Assembly (NCBI GenBank): GCA_964516765.1
Contig: CAZEWZ010000002.1
Location: forward strand, 62,001 to 126,000
From: CAZEWZ01 sp964516765
Lineage (GTDB): Bacteria > Bacteroidota > Bacteroidia > Flavobacteriales > UBA7430
Length of the DNA: 64,000 bases
Reading direction: 5' to 3'
Positions 36,490 through 45,611 of the stretch are shown here, one piece after another; within the stretch, counting starts at the first letter, position 1; every line of letters begins with the position of its first letter. The notes under the pieces are model-generated. The model did no database searches and was not told the origin of the DNA. It saw only the letters and a program-made list of their open reading frames with translations. The position numbers and the translations under genes were made by a program.

Positions 36490-36497
36490 TATATTTG
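36490..36497 (+). promoter_or_regulatory. Putative -7 box for tig
   Basis: TATATTTG fits TAnnTTTG; the ATG at 36567 is 69 bases downstream. No clear -33 TTTG. Confidence 0.45.
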
Positions 36498-36566
36498 CAT
36501 CCAATTTTAAGTATTTTAATAAATTAAAGACCCATTTTTGAAGATTACTATTTTAATTAACTGTAG

Positions 36567-37913
36567 ATGAATATTTCCAAAGAAAACATAGATTCTTTAA
36601 ATGCTATTTTGAGAGTCAATATTTTAGCCTCAGATTATCAAGTTCGTGTTGATACCGTTTTATCTGACTACCGAAAAACGGCCGATATGCCAGGATTTAG
36701 AATGGGAAAAGTACCCATGGGAGTAGTGAAAAAAAAGTACGGTTTATCTGTGAAGGTTGAAGAGATAAATAAATTACTTTCGGAATCGATTTCAAAATTT
36801 ATTGCTAATGAAAAGTTAGATATACTTGGGAATCCATTACCAAAAGATCTTGTGCAGTTAGATTGGAGTCAGCAAGAAGATTTTGATTTTGAATACGAAT
36901 TAGGTCTTGCTCCCAAGTTTGATCTTCAGATATCCAAAAAATATAAATTAGACTATTTTAACGTAATAGCTAACAAGGCAATGGTTGATCGATATTCAGA
37001 TGATATTGCTAAACGTTATGGTAAAATGTCTAGCCCAGATAAAGTTGAAGCCACAGATTTAGTTTATGGTAATTTTAAAGAGTTGGCTGAGGACGGTTCA
37101 GAAAAAGATAACGGAATTTCTAATCAAGCCTCTGTTTCCTTAGAATTTATTACCAATAATAAAAAGAAAGCTCAATTTATGGGAGCCCAGAAAGGAACCG
37201 TAATAATGCTTGAGCCAAAAAAAGATTTTAATAATGACACCGATGCCGCTGCGATGATTAATGTAGACAAAGAGGTTTATGCCAATTTAACCTCATGTTT
37301 TAATTTCACAATAGATAATATTAGCCGAATGGTTGCCGCTGAATTGAATGTGGAGTTATTTGATAAGATATACGGAGAAGGTGTCATTAAAAATGAAAAA
37401 GAATTTAGAATAAAGGTGACTGAAGAGGTTGAAAAAATGTTTGTAGCAGATTCTGACCGAAAATTCCAGAACGATGCAGTCGATTTTTTAATTCAGAAAA
37501 CTTCCTTTGATCTACCAGAAGCCTTTTTGAAAAGGTGGATGCAGTCAGTTTCAGAAAAACCCGTCACTATTGAAGAAATAGAAAAAGATTTCGAAGGATA
37601 TAAGAAGTCCTTGAAGTGGCAAATTATCGAGAATAAGATTGCTACAGAAAATAAAATCAGCGTGAGCAAAGAAGAGGCTCTTGCGGAAACCAAAAACCTG
37701 ATTAGAGACCAAATGTCGCAATACGGTCAATTGGCACCTGAAGAAGTTATGCTAGATCAATATGCACAACAGGTACTTGCAAATAAAGACGAGGAGAAAA
37801 ATGTTTACGACCGAGTTTTTGCTTCTAAATTAACTGTTTTCTTCAAAGAAAACTTCAAGATGAATTTGAAAGATATATCCTACGAAGATTTTGTGAAACA
37901 AAATCAAGATTAA
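36567..37913 (+). CDS. tig: Trigger factor (ribosome-associated chaperone)
   Basis: 448 residues. The N-terminal ribosome-binding domain carries the signature PGFRMGKVPMGVVKKKYG (42-59). The middle region (about 150-245), where E. coli has an FKBP-type prolyl isomerase, is weakly similar and lacks recognisable FKBP core motifs. The helical C-terminal chaperone arms follow (about 255-448). Upstream of clpP as in many bacteria. Confidence 0.93.
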   Translation: MNISKENIDSLNAILRVNILASDYQVRVDTVLSDYRKTADMPGFRMGKVPMGVVKKKYGLSVKVEEINKLLSESISKFIANEKLDILGNPLPKDLVQLDWSQQEDFDFEYELGLAPKFDLQISKKYKLDYFNVIANKAMVDRYSDDIAKRYGKMSSPDKVEATDLVYGNFKELAEDGSEKDNGISNQASVSLEFITNNKKKAQFMGAQKGTVIMLEPKKDFNNDTDAAAMINVDKEVYANLTSCFNFTIDNISRMVAAELNVELFDKIYGEGVIKNEKEFRIKVTEEVEKMFVADSDRKFQNDAVDFLIQKTSFDLPEAFLKRWMQSVSEKPVTIEEIEKDFEGYKKSLKWQIIENKIATENKISVSKEEALAETKNLIRDQMSQYGQLAPEEVMLDQYAQQVLANKDEEKNVYDRVFASKLTVFFKENFKMNLKDISYEDFVKQNQD

Positions 37914-38001
37914 TATTTGCATAATGTTTTTCAAAATAGAAACAGAGCCCATTGCTTTTTTTCTACATTAGCATAACAATAACTTATAAGACCATAGACC
38001 T

Positions 38002-38676
38002 ATGTATTCTAAAGATGAGTTTCGGAAATATGCCATTCACCATATGGGAATTAGTAGTACAACAGTAGATTCTTTCTCGTCCATGATGGACAACTATATC
38101 TCGCCGACGATTATTGAAGAACGCCAAATGAATGTTGCTTCAATGGATGTTTTTTCTCGATTGATGATGGATCGCATTATCTTTTTGGGAGTTCCAATCA
38201 ATGATTATGTAGCCAATATTATTCAAGCCCAATTGTTGTTTTTGGAGTCTGTTGATGCAAAGAAAGATATCCAGATTTATCTTAATTCGCCAGGTGGTGG
38301 TGTATATGCAGGCTTAGGTATATATGATACAATGCAATATATTAGCCCTGATGTTGCAACAATTTGCACTGGAATGGCGGCAAGTATGGGCGCAGTTTTA
38401 TTGTGTGCAGGTACCGAAGGTAAGAGAACCGCATTGAAGCATTCTCGAGTAATGATTCACCAACCTTTGGGAGGTGCACAAGGGCAGGCTTCTGACATAG
38501 AAATCACAGCTAGAGAAATTCAAAAACTGAAAAAGGAATTGTACACCATTATTTCTGATCATTCAGGAAAATCTTACAAGGATGTATGGAAAGATAGCGA
38601 CAGAGACTATTGGATGACATCATCAGAGGCTAAGGAATACGGAATGATCGACGAGGTATTGACACGAACCAAATAA
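38002..38676 (+). CDS. clpP: ATP-dependent Clp protease proteolytic subunit
   Basis: 224 residues. Serine peptidase ring that degrades proteins unfolded by ClpX/ClpA-type ATPases. Catalytic Ser128 in GMAASMG, His153 in MIHQPLGG and Asp202 in DRDYWMT are all present, with LNSPGGGVYAGL forming the oxyanion region. It follows tig by 88 bases; no clpX in the window. Confidence 0.97.
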   Translation: MYSKDEFRKYAIHHMGISSTTVDSFSSMMDNYISPTIIEERQMNVASMDVFSRLMMDRIIFLGVPINDYVANIIQAQLLFLESVDAKKDIQIYLNSPGGGVYAGLGIYDTMQYISPDVATICTGMAASMGAVLLCAGTEGKRTALKHSRVMIHQPLGGAQGQASDIEITAREIQKLKKELYTIISDHSGKSYKDVWKDSDRDYWMTSSEAKEYGMIDEVLTRTK

Positions 38677-38702
38677 ATTTATATTGATAAGAATAAATAG
38701 TG

Positions 38703-40454
38703 TCAGTCGTAAAAATTCCAAATCAAACTCAATCTAAATGTCGATTTAGCCATAGGGTATGGTTTTAGTATGTATTGTGTTCCTTGCCAGAGACCATTGA
38801 AATGCTCGTAAGAAAGGAATACTTTAAGAGATTGAATTTGAAAGTTGACAAATAAGTCTGCTCTGATACTATTACTCGTTGCATTCGACGGATTGATATA
38901 AAAATCTCCAAGCAAAGGGGCATAAGACATTCCTGGATGAGCTGATTTATATAGCAATCTTATCCCCATCTGACTAATACTCGCTTCTTCAAAGAGATTT
39001 CCTTGCCAATATAGTTTTTGACGAAACATTAGTTTAGGTAATGAGATCGCTATATTTGAACTAAACTGATATCCGATAGTTCCGTCCAAATGCCAGGCAT
39101 CTTTTGTTAGACGGTGATCGATTCTACTTTGAAAAATATCAATTTTTTCTTGGGAGGTAGTCGAGATACCTTCTTCATCAAAGTAATTATACCCCTCTAT
39201 ATTGTGGTAGGAATTAAGAATTCTGATTTTATCTGTAATTTTTATTTCCCAGTCGGCATATTTATCTATAATAACTTGGTTAGAAGTAGAAGGATAAATC
39301 TCTTCTTTACCCATAGGGTTAGAATTCGTATTCATATTCATCCAACTCGGCAAATTTCTTTCGGATGCAATTTTAAATGTATTTATACACCCTATAAATT
39401 TTACTTTTTGTCGAAAACATAAGTTTAGGCTTGGCATTGATAAATCACCCAAACCATAAGCGAAATAGATTTGGTTTTTGTACTGCTCCGAGACTAGTTT
39501 TCCAAAAACATTCCATCGCCTATTTTTTTGACTAAAGTATTTTAGATTTTGATATTCCATCCCCAATGTCATTTGCTTATCAGAATTGATTTTCTGTATC
39601 CATTTAAGCAAGTGATTACTATAGTTAAAAGCTCTTGTAATTTGACTTACAGAGTCGGTTCTGGTTGGATAAAAAAGAGTATCGTCTTCTAAGCCGTCAT
39701 AGAGCAAAGAATCCCTAGAGAAGTTCATTTCATATACCAGCGATGCATTGTCACTAATTTCTTTTCTCTGATGGACATTAATTTCTATGTGTTTACTAAT
39801 GCTATTTAGTTGATTCCAATGGGTGGGAAGTAGTTCCCAATTGCTTTCATTTCCCGATAAGAATAGAGAATCATTTGATATTCCACCATTCCATTCTGAT
39901 ACGTTTTTATATGTTCTTATTCGCCATTTAGAGGAAAAAGGAATTTCAGGATGATAGAAATTTCCTTCGATTTTAAATCTAGTATTATTCATGTTTTCGT
40001 GCGCTAAATAACCTTCAGATACCTGTCTACTGTAATCGATTGAGGTAGAACCGTATTTGTACCTTCTTCGATGGGTGAAATTTAGTCTTTGCCCATCAGA
40101 ATAGTTCTGGGAGTAGATTATTTTAGTCTGTGGAAAAGTTTGACTATAGTATGATCCATAGTAGTCTTTTGGAACATGGTTTTGAACTAACAGATCTCCT
40201 ATTTGGAGATGCATATTATGTTTTGATTTCCACCAGAGGGCCAAAAGAGGCGATCCGAAATTACTTAGAGTCGTGCACTCAAACAAATCAAATCCTAGTA
40301 GAATTAAATTGTCATCTTCTTGAAAACTATTTTCTTGGTTTTGAAATACAATGGAATCCAATACAATACTGTCAGAATAGGAAAATGTTTCCACTTTTTC
40401 TTGACCCATTAAATGAATGGAATATAAAAGCGGAAGCAATTTTAGTATTCTCAT
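38703..40454 (-). CDS. Putative porin (Porin_10-like outer-membrane protein)
   Basis: 583 residues with a short signal peptide (about 1-17). The segment YSQNYSDGQRLNFTHRRRYK, the serial beta-strand pattern and the C-terminal STFRLSLIWNFYD are typical of the Bacteroidota putative porin family. Expected to be a barrel in the outer membrane; the transported solute is unknown. It starts 6 bases after the stop of the secreted esterase gene, so the two share a transcript. Confidence 0.7.
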   Translation of the reverse strand: MRILKLLPLLYSIHLMGQEKVETFSYSDSIVLDSIVFQNQENSFQEDDNLILLGFDLFECTTLSNFGSPLLALWWKSKHNMHLQIGDLLVQNHVPKDYYGSYYSQTFPQTKIIYSQNYSDGQRLNFTHRRRYKYGSTSIDYSRQVSEGYLAHENMNNTRFKIEGNFYHPEIPFSSKWRIRTYKNVSEWNGGISNDSLFLSGNESNWELLPTHWNQLNSISKHIEINVHQRKEISDNASLVYEMNFSRDSLLYDGLEDDTLFYPTRTDSVSQITRAFNYSNHLLKWIQKINSDKQMTLGMEYQNLKYFSQKNRRWNVFGKLVSEQYKNQIYFAYGLGDLSMPSLNLCFRQKVKFIGCINTFKIASERNLPSWMNMNTNSNPMGKEEIYPSTSNQVIIDKYADWEIKITDKIRILNSYHNIEGYNYFDEEGISTTSQEKIDIFQSRIDHRLTKDAWHLDGTIGYQFSSNIAISLPKLMFRQKLYWQGNLFEEASISQMGIRLLYKSAHPGMSYAPLLGDFYINPSNATSNSIRADLFVNFQIQSLKVFLSYEHFNGLWQGTQYILKPYPMAKSTFRLSLIWNFYD

Positions 40455-40460
40455 AAGTTA

Positions 40461-41897
40461 TTACTTATTTAGTCTTATATTTTTTTTGGCAGAGCCATCC
40501 TCAAAAATATCGATTTTGAACCCACTCGTTTCACTACCTGTATTTCTCCCCAGTAGATCAATACTAAATTTTATTTCTGTGGAGTTCACATTGTTTTCTG
40601 TGACATTAAGATTGCTTTCATTCATGCAGTGTTTGAAAAAATTCCATATTTCCTCTGCAGAATCTATATCCATATTTCCGTTAGATCCTGGCCAATCGTG
40701 TCCTCCTCCTTCAACTTTATAGAACCAAATGTGAGTGTTGGTAGTTGAACTTGAATATTTTTCTACAAACACTTGACTTCCATCATTTGGACTTGTATTG
40801 GGTAAGTATCCTGATTCGACCATTTGGCAGTCATTATTTTGAACCCAAAAATCAATCACTTCTTCCTGACCTGGATAGGGTCCCCAAAAAGTGTCATCCG
40901 GATCACCGTTGTAATAAGTAACATTGTCTTGGGTTCCATGTATTTCCATGATAGATACGTATTCGCTTGCAGAACAATTGTTGATAATTCCATTGAACAT
41001 GGTTCCAGCAACTCCAGCAATAGCTGAAAATGTTTCGGAAGCTTCACAGGCCAAAAGATAGCTAACTTCAGCACCATTCGACATCCCCGATGAGAAAGTT
41101 TTATCAGGTGAAAGATCGTGAGTCTCTTGAAGGTAAGCAGCTAATTCAATAAAAAATTGCACGTCATCAGCTGCATTGTTTGGCGTAAAGTTATAACCCA
41201 CATTCCAGTATGCTGTATTACCATCATATTGCCCTTGAGGGAAACAAACGGCGAACCCTTCTTCATTTGCCAATTCAATAAAACCACTATAATTCATTAT
41301 TCCATCTGCTGAACCAGTATATCCATGAGATACAAATACAAGGGGTGCTTTAGATCCTGCACTTTCAGGTTTGTAAAAAATATATTCTCTGGGGTTTTTG
41401 TCTCCAGAAATATAAAATTCTAAGCTCATCACACAGGTTCCATTGTCCATAGTTGCATATTCATTATAATTGATTGCTTCGTTGTTAGTACATCCATAAA
41501 TTGTCAATTCACAGTCTGCTGTGTCTTGTCCCAATTCTAGTTCTTCATATCCTATAAATGTGTTTCCAGTTAATGAATAGGTTGAATTGTTGTTTTCGAA
41601 AGACAATGTGATTTCTCCTCCGTTCCAGCCATCTCCCCAAGAATCTAGTGCTTCTATATAATAACATCCTGCTTCCAAACAGAAACTAATTGAGTAATCT
41701 GTATAATCTGAGCCTTCAATACCTTGAAATGAACCCATCAGAATATTGCTTTGGTTATAAATATTCCAGGCCATTTCTTCTGCCCATTCCCCAGTTTCGG
41801 TCTCAACTATTAACTCAATATCATTACACTGTGCATGAATGTTTTCCATAAATCCAAAACATAATAAGACATATATAAGTGGGAAGGTAGTTTTCAT
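40461..41897 (-). CDS. T9SS-exported PHB-depolymerase/feruloyl-esterase-like hydrolase
   Basis: 478 residues. Signal peptide (1-23), a beta-rich module (about 24-130) with the motif CLEAGCYYIEALDSWGDGWN, one Cys repeat GCTNNEAINYNEYATMDNGT (135-154), then an alpha/beta-hydrolase (about 160-425) and a type A T9SS sorting domain (about 438-478, DLLGR and FEDGSAKK). Candidate triad: Ser273 in GMSNG, Asp324 in HGTQDN, His400 in GGGHDW. The hydrolase resembles the LpqC/PHB-depolymerase group of secreted esterases. The N-terminal modules are the same kinds as those in the protease at 1-3530. Substrate unknown. Confidence 0.87.
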   Translation of the reverse strand: MKTTFPLIYVLLCFGFMENIHAQCNDIELIVETETGEWAEEMAWNIYNQSNILMGSFQGIEGSDYTDYSISFCLEAGCYYIEALDSWGDGWNGGEITLSFENNNSTYSLTGNTFIGYEELELGQDTADCELTIYGCTNNEAINYNEYATMDNGTCVMSLEFYISGDKNPREYIFYKPESAGSKAPLVFVSHGYTGSADGIMNYSGFIELANEEGFAVCFPQGQYDGNTAYWNVGYNFTPNNAADDVQFFIELAAYLQETHDLSPDKTFSSGMSNGAEVSYLLACEASETFSAIAGVAGTMFNGIINNCSASEYVSIMEIHGTQDNVTYYNGDPDDTFWGPYPGQEEVIDFWVQNNDCQMVESGYLPNTSPNDGSQVFVEKYSSSTTNTHIWFYKVEGGGHDWPGSNGNMDIDSAEEIWNFFKHCMNESNLNVTENNVNSTEIKFSIDLLGRNTGSETSGFKIDIFEDGSAKKNIRLNK

Positions 41898-41958
41898 TTT
41901 GTTTTATTTTTAATGAATGTAAGATGATTTTATTGAGCAATATTAATAATAAATCCTA

Positions 41959-43353
41959 TTAAGAGTCAAGCTTAAGGTCCGTAAAATTTTTGTAAAAATA
42001 TGGTATGGTTTCAATTCCTTTTAAATAGTTAAACACTCCATAGTGTTCATTTGGGGAATGAATGGCGTCTGAGTCTAATCCGAAACCTAAAAGTATCGAC
42101 TTGACATTTAATTCTTGTTCAAATAATGCCACAATAGGAATACTTCCTCCACTTCGAACGGGAACAGGTTTTTTTCCAAAAGTTACTTCCATAGCATCGC
42201 TTGCAGCTTTATAAGCAATGTTGTCTGTGGGGGAGACATATGGCATTCCTCCATGATGAGGTGTAACTTTTACTTTTACTGATTTGGGAGCAATACTGAC
42301 AAAGTGATCGCAAAATAATTTTGTGATTTTATGAGGATCTTGGCCTGGCACCAAACGCATTGAAATTTTTGCATATGCTTTAGAAGCAATTACTGTTTTT
42401 GCTCCTTCGCCGGAATACCCGCCCCAAATCCCGTTAACGTCTAGTGTTGGACGAATGGAATTACGTTCCATGGTCAAGTATCCTTCTTCTCCATGAATAT
42501 CACCAAGATCTAGAGTTTTTTTATATGCTTCAAGACTGAATGGTGCTTTGGCCATTTCCGCTCTTTCTTCGAGGCTTAAAATTTCTACATCGTCATAGAA
42601 TCCAGGAATGGTAATTTTATTTTTATCATCTTGCAGAGAGGCAATCATCTGCGTCAAGATATTGATTGGGTTGGCCACGGCTCCTCCATATAATCCTGAG
42701 TGTAAGTCTCTGTTGGGACCTGTCACCTCTACTTCCACATAACTTAGACCTCTAAGACCAGTGGTGATTGATGGGATATCATTGGCTAACATTCCAGTAT
42801 CTGAGATTAAAATCACATCGCAGCTCAGTTTTTCTCTATTGCCTTTTACAAAAGCATCCAATGAGTTGGAACCGACTTCTTCTTCCCCCTCAATCATAAA
42901 TTTTACATTGCATGGAAGTGAATCGGTTTTCATCATCAACTCAAAAGCTTTCACATGCATATACATTTGTCCTTTGTCATCACAAGCTCCTCTGGCAAAT
43001 ATGGCGCCATCTGGATGTAATTGAGTTTTTTTAATCACCGGGTCAAATGGACCGCTTGTCCATAATTCTAATGGATCTGCAGGCTGAACATCGTAGTGAC
43101 CATAAACCAATATGGTAGGCAAAGAAGAGTCGACCATTTTTTGTGCATATACAATAGGGTAGCCAGGAGTTTCACAAATCTCCACATAATCTGCTCCGGC
43201 TTCTTCCAACCTTTTTTTAACCACTTCTGAGGTTCTTAGAACATCTTTTTTGTATTCTGGGTCGGCTGATATAGATGGGATTCTTAATAAATCCATTAAC
43301 TCATCTATAAATCGATCTTTATTTTCTTGAATGTATACTTGTATGTTTTTCAT
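41959..43353 (-). CDS. M20 family dipeptidase/peptidase
   Basis: 464 residues, di-zinc metallopeptidase of the M20 family, likely a cytoplasmic dipeptidase (no signal peptide). Metal and catalytic residues appear in YGHYDVQPADP, ARGACDDKGQMYMH and MIEGEEEVGS; the dimerisation lid follows, then HSPNEH near the C-terminus. Close to the group that includes carnosinase-like bacterial dipeptidases. Cleavage specificity is not evident. Confidence 0.93.
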   Translation of the reverse strand: MKNIQVYIQENKDRFIDELMDLLRIPSISADPEYKKDVLRTSEVVKKRLEEAGADYVEICETPGYPIVYAQKMVDSSLPTILVYGHYDVQPADPLELWTSGPFDPVIKKTQLHPDGAIFARGACDDKGQMYMHVKAFELMMKTDSLPCNVKFMIEGEEEVGSNSLDAFVKGNREKLSCDVILISDTGMLANDIPSITTGLRGLSYVEVEVTGPNRDLHSGLYGGAVANPINILTQMIASLQDDKNKITIPGFYDDVEILSLEERAEMAKAPFSLEAYKKTLDLGDIHGEEGYLTMERNSIRPTLDVNGIWGGYSGEGAKTVIASKAYAKISMRLVPGQDPHKITKLFCDHFVSIAPKSVKVKVTPHHGGMPYVSPTDNIAYKAASDAMEVTFGKKPVPVRSGGSIPIVALFEQELNVKSILLGFGLDSDAIHSPNEHYGVFNYLKGIETIPYFYKNFTDLKLDS

Positions 43354-43587
43354 GAAACGAATTTTTATTAAAAATAAGAATTTGATATCACATTCAAGCT
43401 AGATTGATGATGTATCTATTTACTTGTGATTTCCATTTTTTTATTCATGTAAGTTAGCTGATATATTAATAAATAAGTAATCCTAATATGATTTTTGGTT
43501 TTTATTAATTGGCATAATTACTTAGATCATAGATCTATTTATTTATCTAGTCATTTAGCCGTAAATTATTTTTAATTTAGCAGAATA

Positions 43588-44349
43588 ATGATGTCTATGA
43601 AAGCAATGTTTTTTTTACGACTATTCGTGCTTTTTTCGTACGTATTGATTGCCCAGGTTGATGTTAAAGAAAGTAATATTTCTATTCCAATGATTAATCT
43701 TAGTTCTGGATTTCATGTTCCTGGAGAAGATTTATTAGAGCGGTTTGGGCAAAGTTCTTCTTTAGGGATTGGTTTTCAAGTAAAGAAAACTTCAAATTTT
43801 TATTGGGGCTTAGATATTATGGCAATTTCTGGAGCCACCGTCAAAGAAGACAATATTCTAAATATTATTACTGCTGACTCTATTGATATTATCGATGTAA
43901 ATGGACATACAGCATCTATCCGTTTTTGGCAAAGAGGAGCTCATGCTCAAGTTTTTGGCGGTAAAATAATTTCTATCATTGGACCCAATCCCAATTCTGG
44001 TATTTTTATTCAAGGAGGTTTGGGCTTTCTATACCATCAAATTAGAATTGAAGATATCGGAAACAATTCACCCCAAATCAATGAGGAAATGTTAAAAGGT
44101 TATGACCGACTATGTATGGGTATATCCTCCAGTCAGTTTATTGGTTATCGTCATTTTTCAAACAACCAAAAGATTAATTTTTTTGTAGGGATTGAATTCA
44201 TACAGGCCTTTACAGAAGATGTTAGAAAGTATGATTATAATGATCAATCTTCTTATGAAGATAATCGTGTTGATTTATTATCTGGCCTAAAGTTTGGTTG
44301 GACTTTTCCTCTCTACAAAAAATCTGATAACAAATATTATTATTATTGA
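43588..44349 (+). CDS. Putative outer-membrane/secreted protein of unknown function
   Basis: 253 residues. Signal peptide (roughly residues 4-23, MKAMFFLRLFVLFSYVLIAQ) and beta-strand-like segments with Gly/aromatic alternation (SLGIGFQVKKTSNFYWGLDI, SGIFIQGGLGFLYHQIRI, INFFVGIEFIQAF, LSGLKFGWTFPLY) suggest an eight-strand-type outer-membrane barrel. No family is recognised. In-frame ATGs at 43588, 43591 and 43597 are all possible. The stop overlaps the TTG start of waaA (TTGA), so expression may be coupled to lipopolysaccharide synthesis. Confidence 0.6.
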   Translation: MMSMKAMFFLRLFVLFSYVLIAQVDVKESNISIPMINLSSGFHVPGEDLLERFGQSSSLGIGFQVKKTSNFYWGLDIMAISGATVKEDNILNIITADSIDIIDVNGHTASIRFWQRGAHAQVFGGKIISIIGPNPNSGIFIQGGLGFLYHQIRIEDIGNNSPQINEEMLKGYDRLCMGISSSQFIGYRHFSNNQKINFFVGIEFIQAFTEDVRKYDYNDQSSYEDNRVDLLSGLKFGWTFPLYKKSDNKYYYY

Positions 44350-45590
44350 TTCCTAAACTCTATACATTAGGCCAATACCTATACGGTTTTGCAGTTCGGA
44401 TAGCAGCCCTTAGTAATACAAAGGCCATGTTGTGGGTTCAGGGCCGAAGGAAGGCTTTTGATTATCTTGAAAATAATCTCCGTAAAGGTGATAATGTAAT
44501 TTGGATTCATGCACCTTCTCTAGGTGAATTTGAGCAGGCAAGGCCATTGATTCATCAAATTAAAAGTCAATTTTCACAATTTAAGTTGGTGCTTACCTTT
44601 TATTCTCCCTCAGGATATGAGTTACGTAAAGATTATCCAGGGATAGATTGTATTTCTTATCTCCCAATTGACACACCATCAAATGCATCTAGGTTTGTAG
44701 AACTTATAAATCCTAAACATACTTTTTTTGTGAAGTATGATTTTTGGCCTCATTATCTAAATGAACTTCAAAAAAGAGGTCATGCTCATTATGTTATTTC
44801 ATCTATTTTTCGTCCTAATCAGTATTTTTTTAAATTTTATGGAGCATGGATGTTGAACTTATTGTCTAATGTAGATCATTTTTTTGTTCAAAATAAGGAG
44901 TCCGAAAATATTTTAAATAGTTTCGGTGTGGATAGAGTAACTATTTTAGGAGACACACGTTTTGATCAGGTCATTCATACTTCTAAATTTGCTAAAGAAC
45001 TCCCTTTAATTAAAGCATTTAAAGGAGATTCTTTGTTATTTATAGCCGGAAGTATCTGGCCTAATGAAGAAATTATACTGAAAGAGTATATAAAAAACTT
45101 TGGACCTGCTTTTAAGTATGTGATAGCCCCCCATGAAATCAACAAAGCTAATATTCTTAAGTATAAATCTAACATACCCGGAAAAGTGATTCTTTATAGT
45201 GAATGCAGTCTAGAAGACGTAAATCATGCAGATGTTCTAATCATTGACAATATAGGCATTCTTAGTAAGATTTATCAGTATGCTAATTTTGCATATGTTG
45301 GGGGAGGGTTTGGCAAGGGAATTCATAATATATTAGAAGCGGCTACTTTTGGAATGCCTATTTTTATTGGGCCAAATAATTCCAACTTTAATGAAGCTAA
45401 AGATTTGAAGAACTTAAAAGTAGCAATTGAGATATATAGTGCTAAGGAAATGATTATTGAAACAGATATAATCTTAAGAAACTATAGTATTATGAATGAG
45501 ATGAAATCACAGAGTAGGGAATATGTCAATCAAAAAGGAGGTGCCACATCTCGAATATTAGATTATATATTTAAAAATAATGAACATTAG
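44346..45590 (+). CDS. waaA: 3-deoxy-D-manno-octulosonic acid (Kdo) transferase
   Basis: 414 residues of the WaaA/KdtA family, which adds Kdo from CMP-Kdo to lipid A precursor at the inner membrane. Seen: the N-terminal membrane-associated helix, WIHAPSLGEFEQARPLI, FFVKYDFWPHYL, GDTRFDQV, the AGSIWPNEE nucleotide segment and FGKGIHNILEAATFG. The likely start is TTG at 44346, which overlaps the stop of the preceding gene by three bases and gives the family's usual N-terminus; no in-frame ATG exists nearby upstream. Confidence 0.93.
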   Translation: MIPKLYTLGQYLYGFAVRIAALSNTKAMLWVQGRRKAFDYLENNLRKGDNVIWIHAPSLGEFEQARPLIHQIKSQFSQFKLVLTFYSPSGYELRKDYPGIDCISYLPIDTPSNASRFVELINPKHTFFVKYDFWPHYLNELQKRGHAHYVISSIFRPNQYFFKFYGAWMLNLLSNVDHFFVQNKESENILNSFGVDRVTILGDTRFDQVIHTSKFAKELPLIKAFKGDSLLFIAGSIWPNEEIILKEYIKNFGPAFKYVIAPHEINKANILKYKSNIPGKVILYSECSLEDVNHADVLIIDNIGILSKIYQYANFAYVGGGFGKGIHNILEAATFGMPIFIGPNNSNFNEAKDLKNLKVAIEIYSAKEMIIETDIILRNYSIMNEMKSQSREYVNQKGGATSRILDYIFKNNEH

Positions 45591-45611
45591 AGTGAACTTT
45601 TGTTCTAAAAG

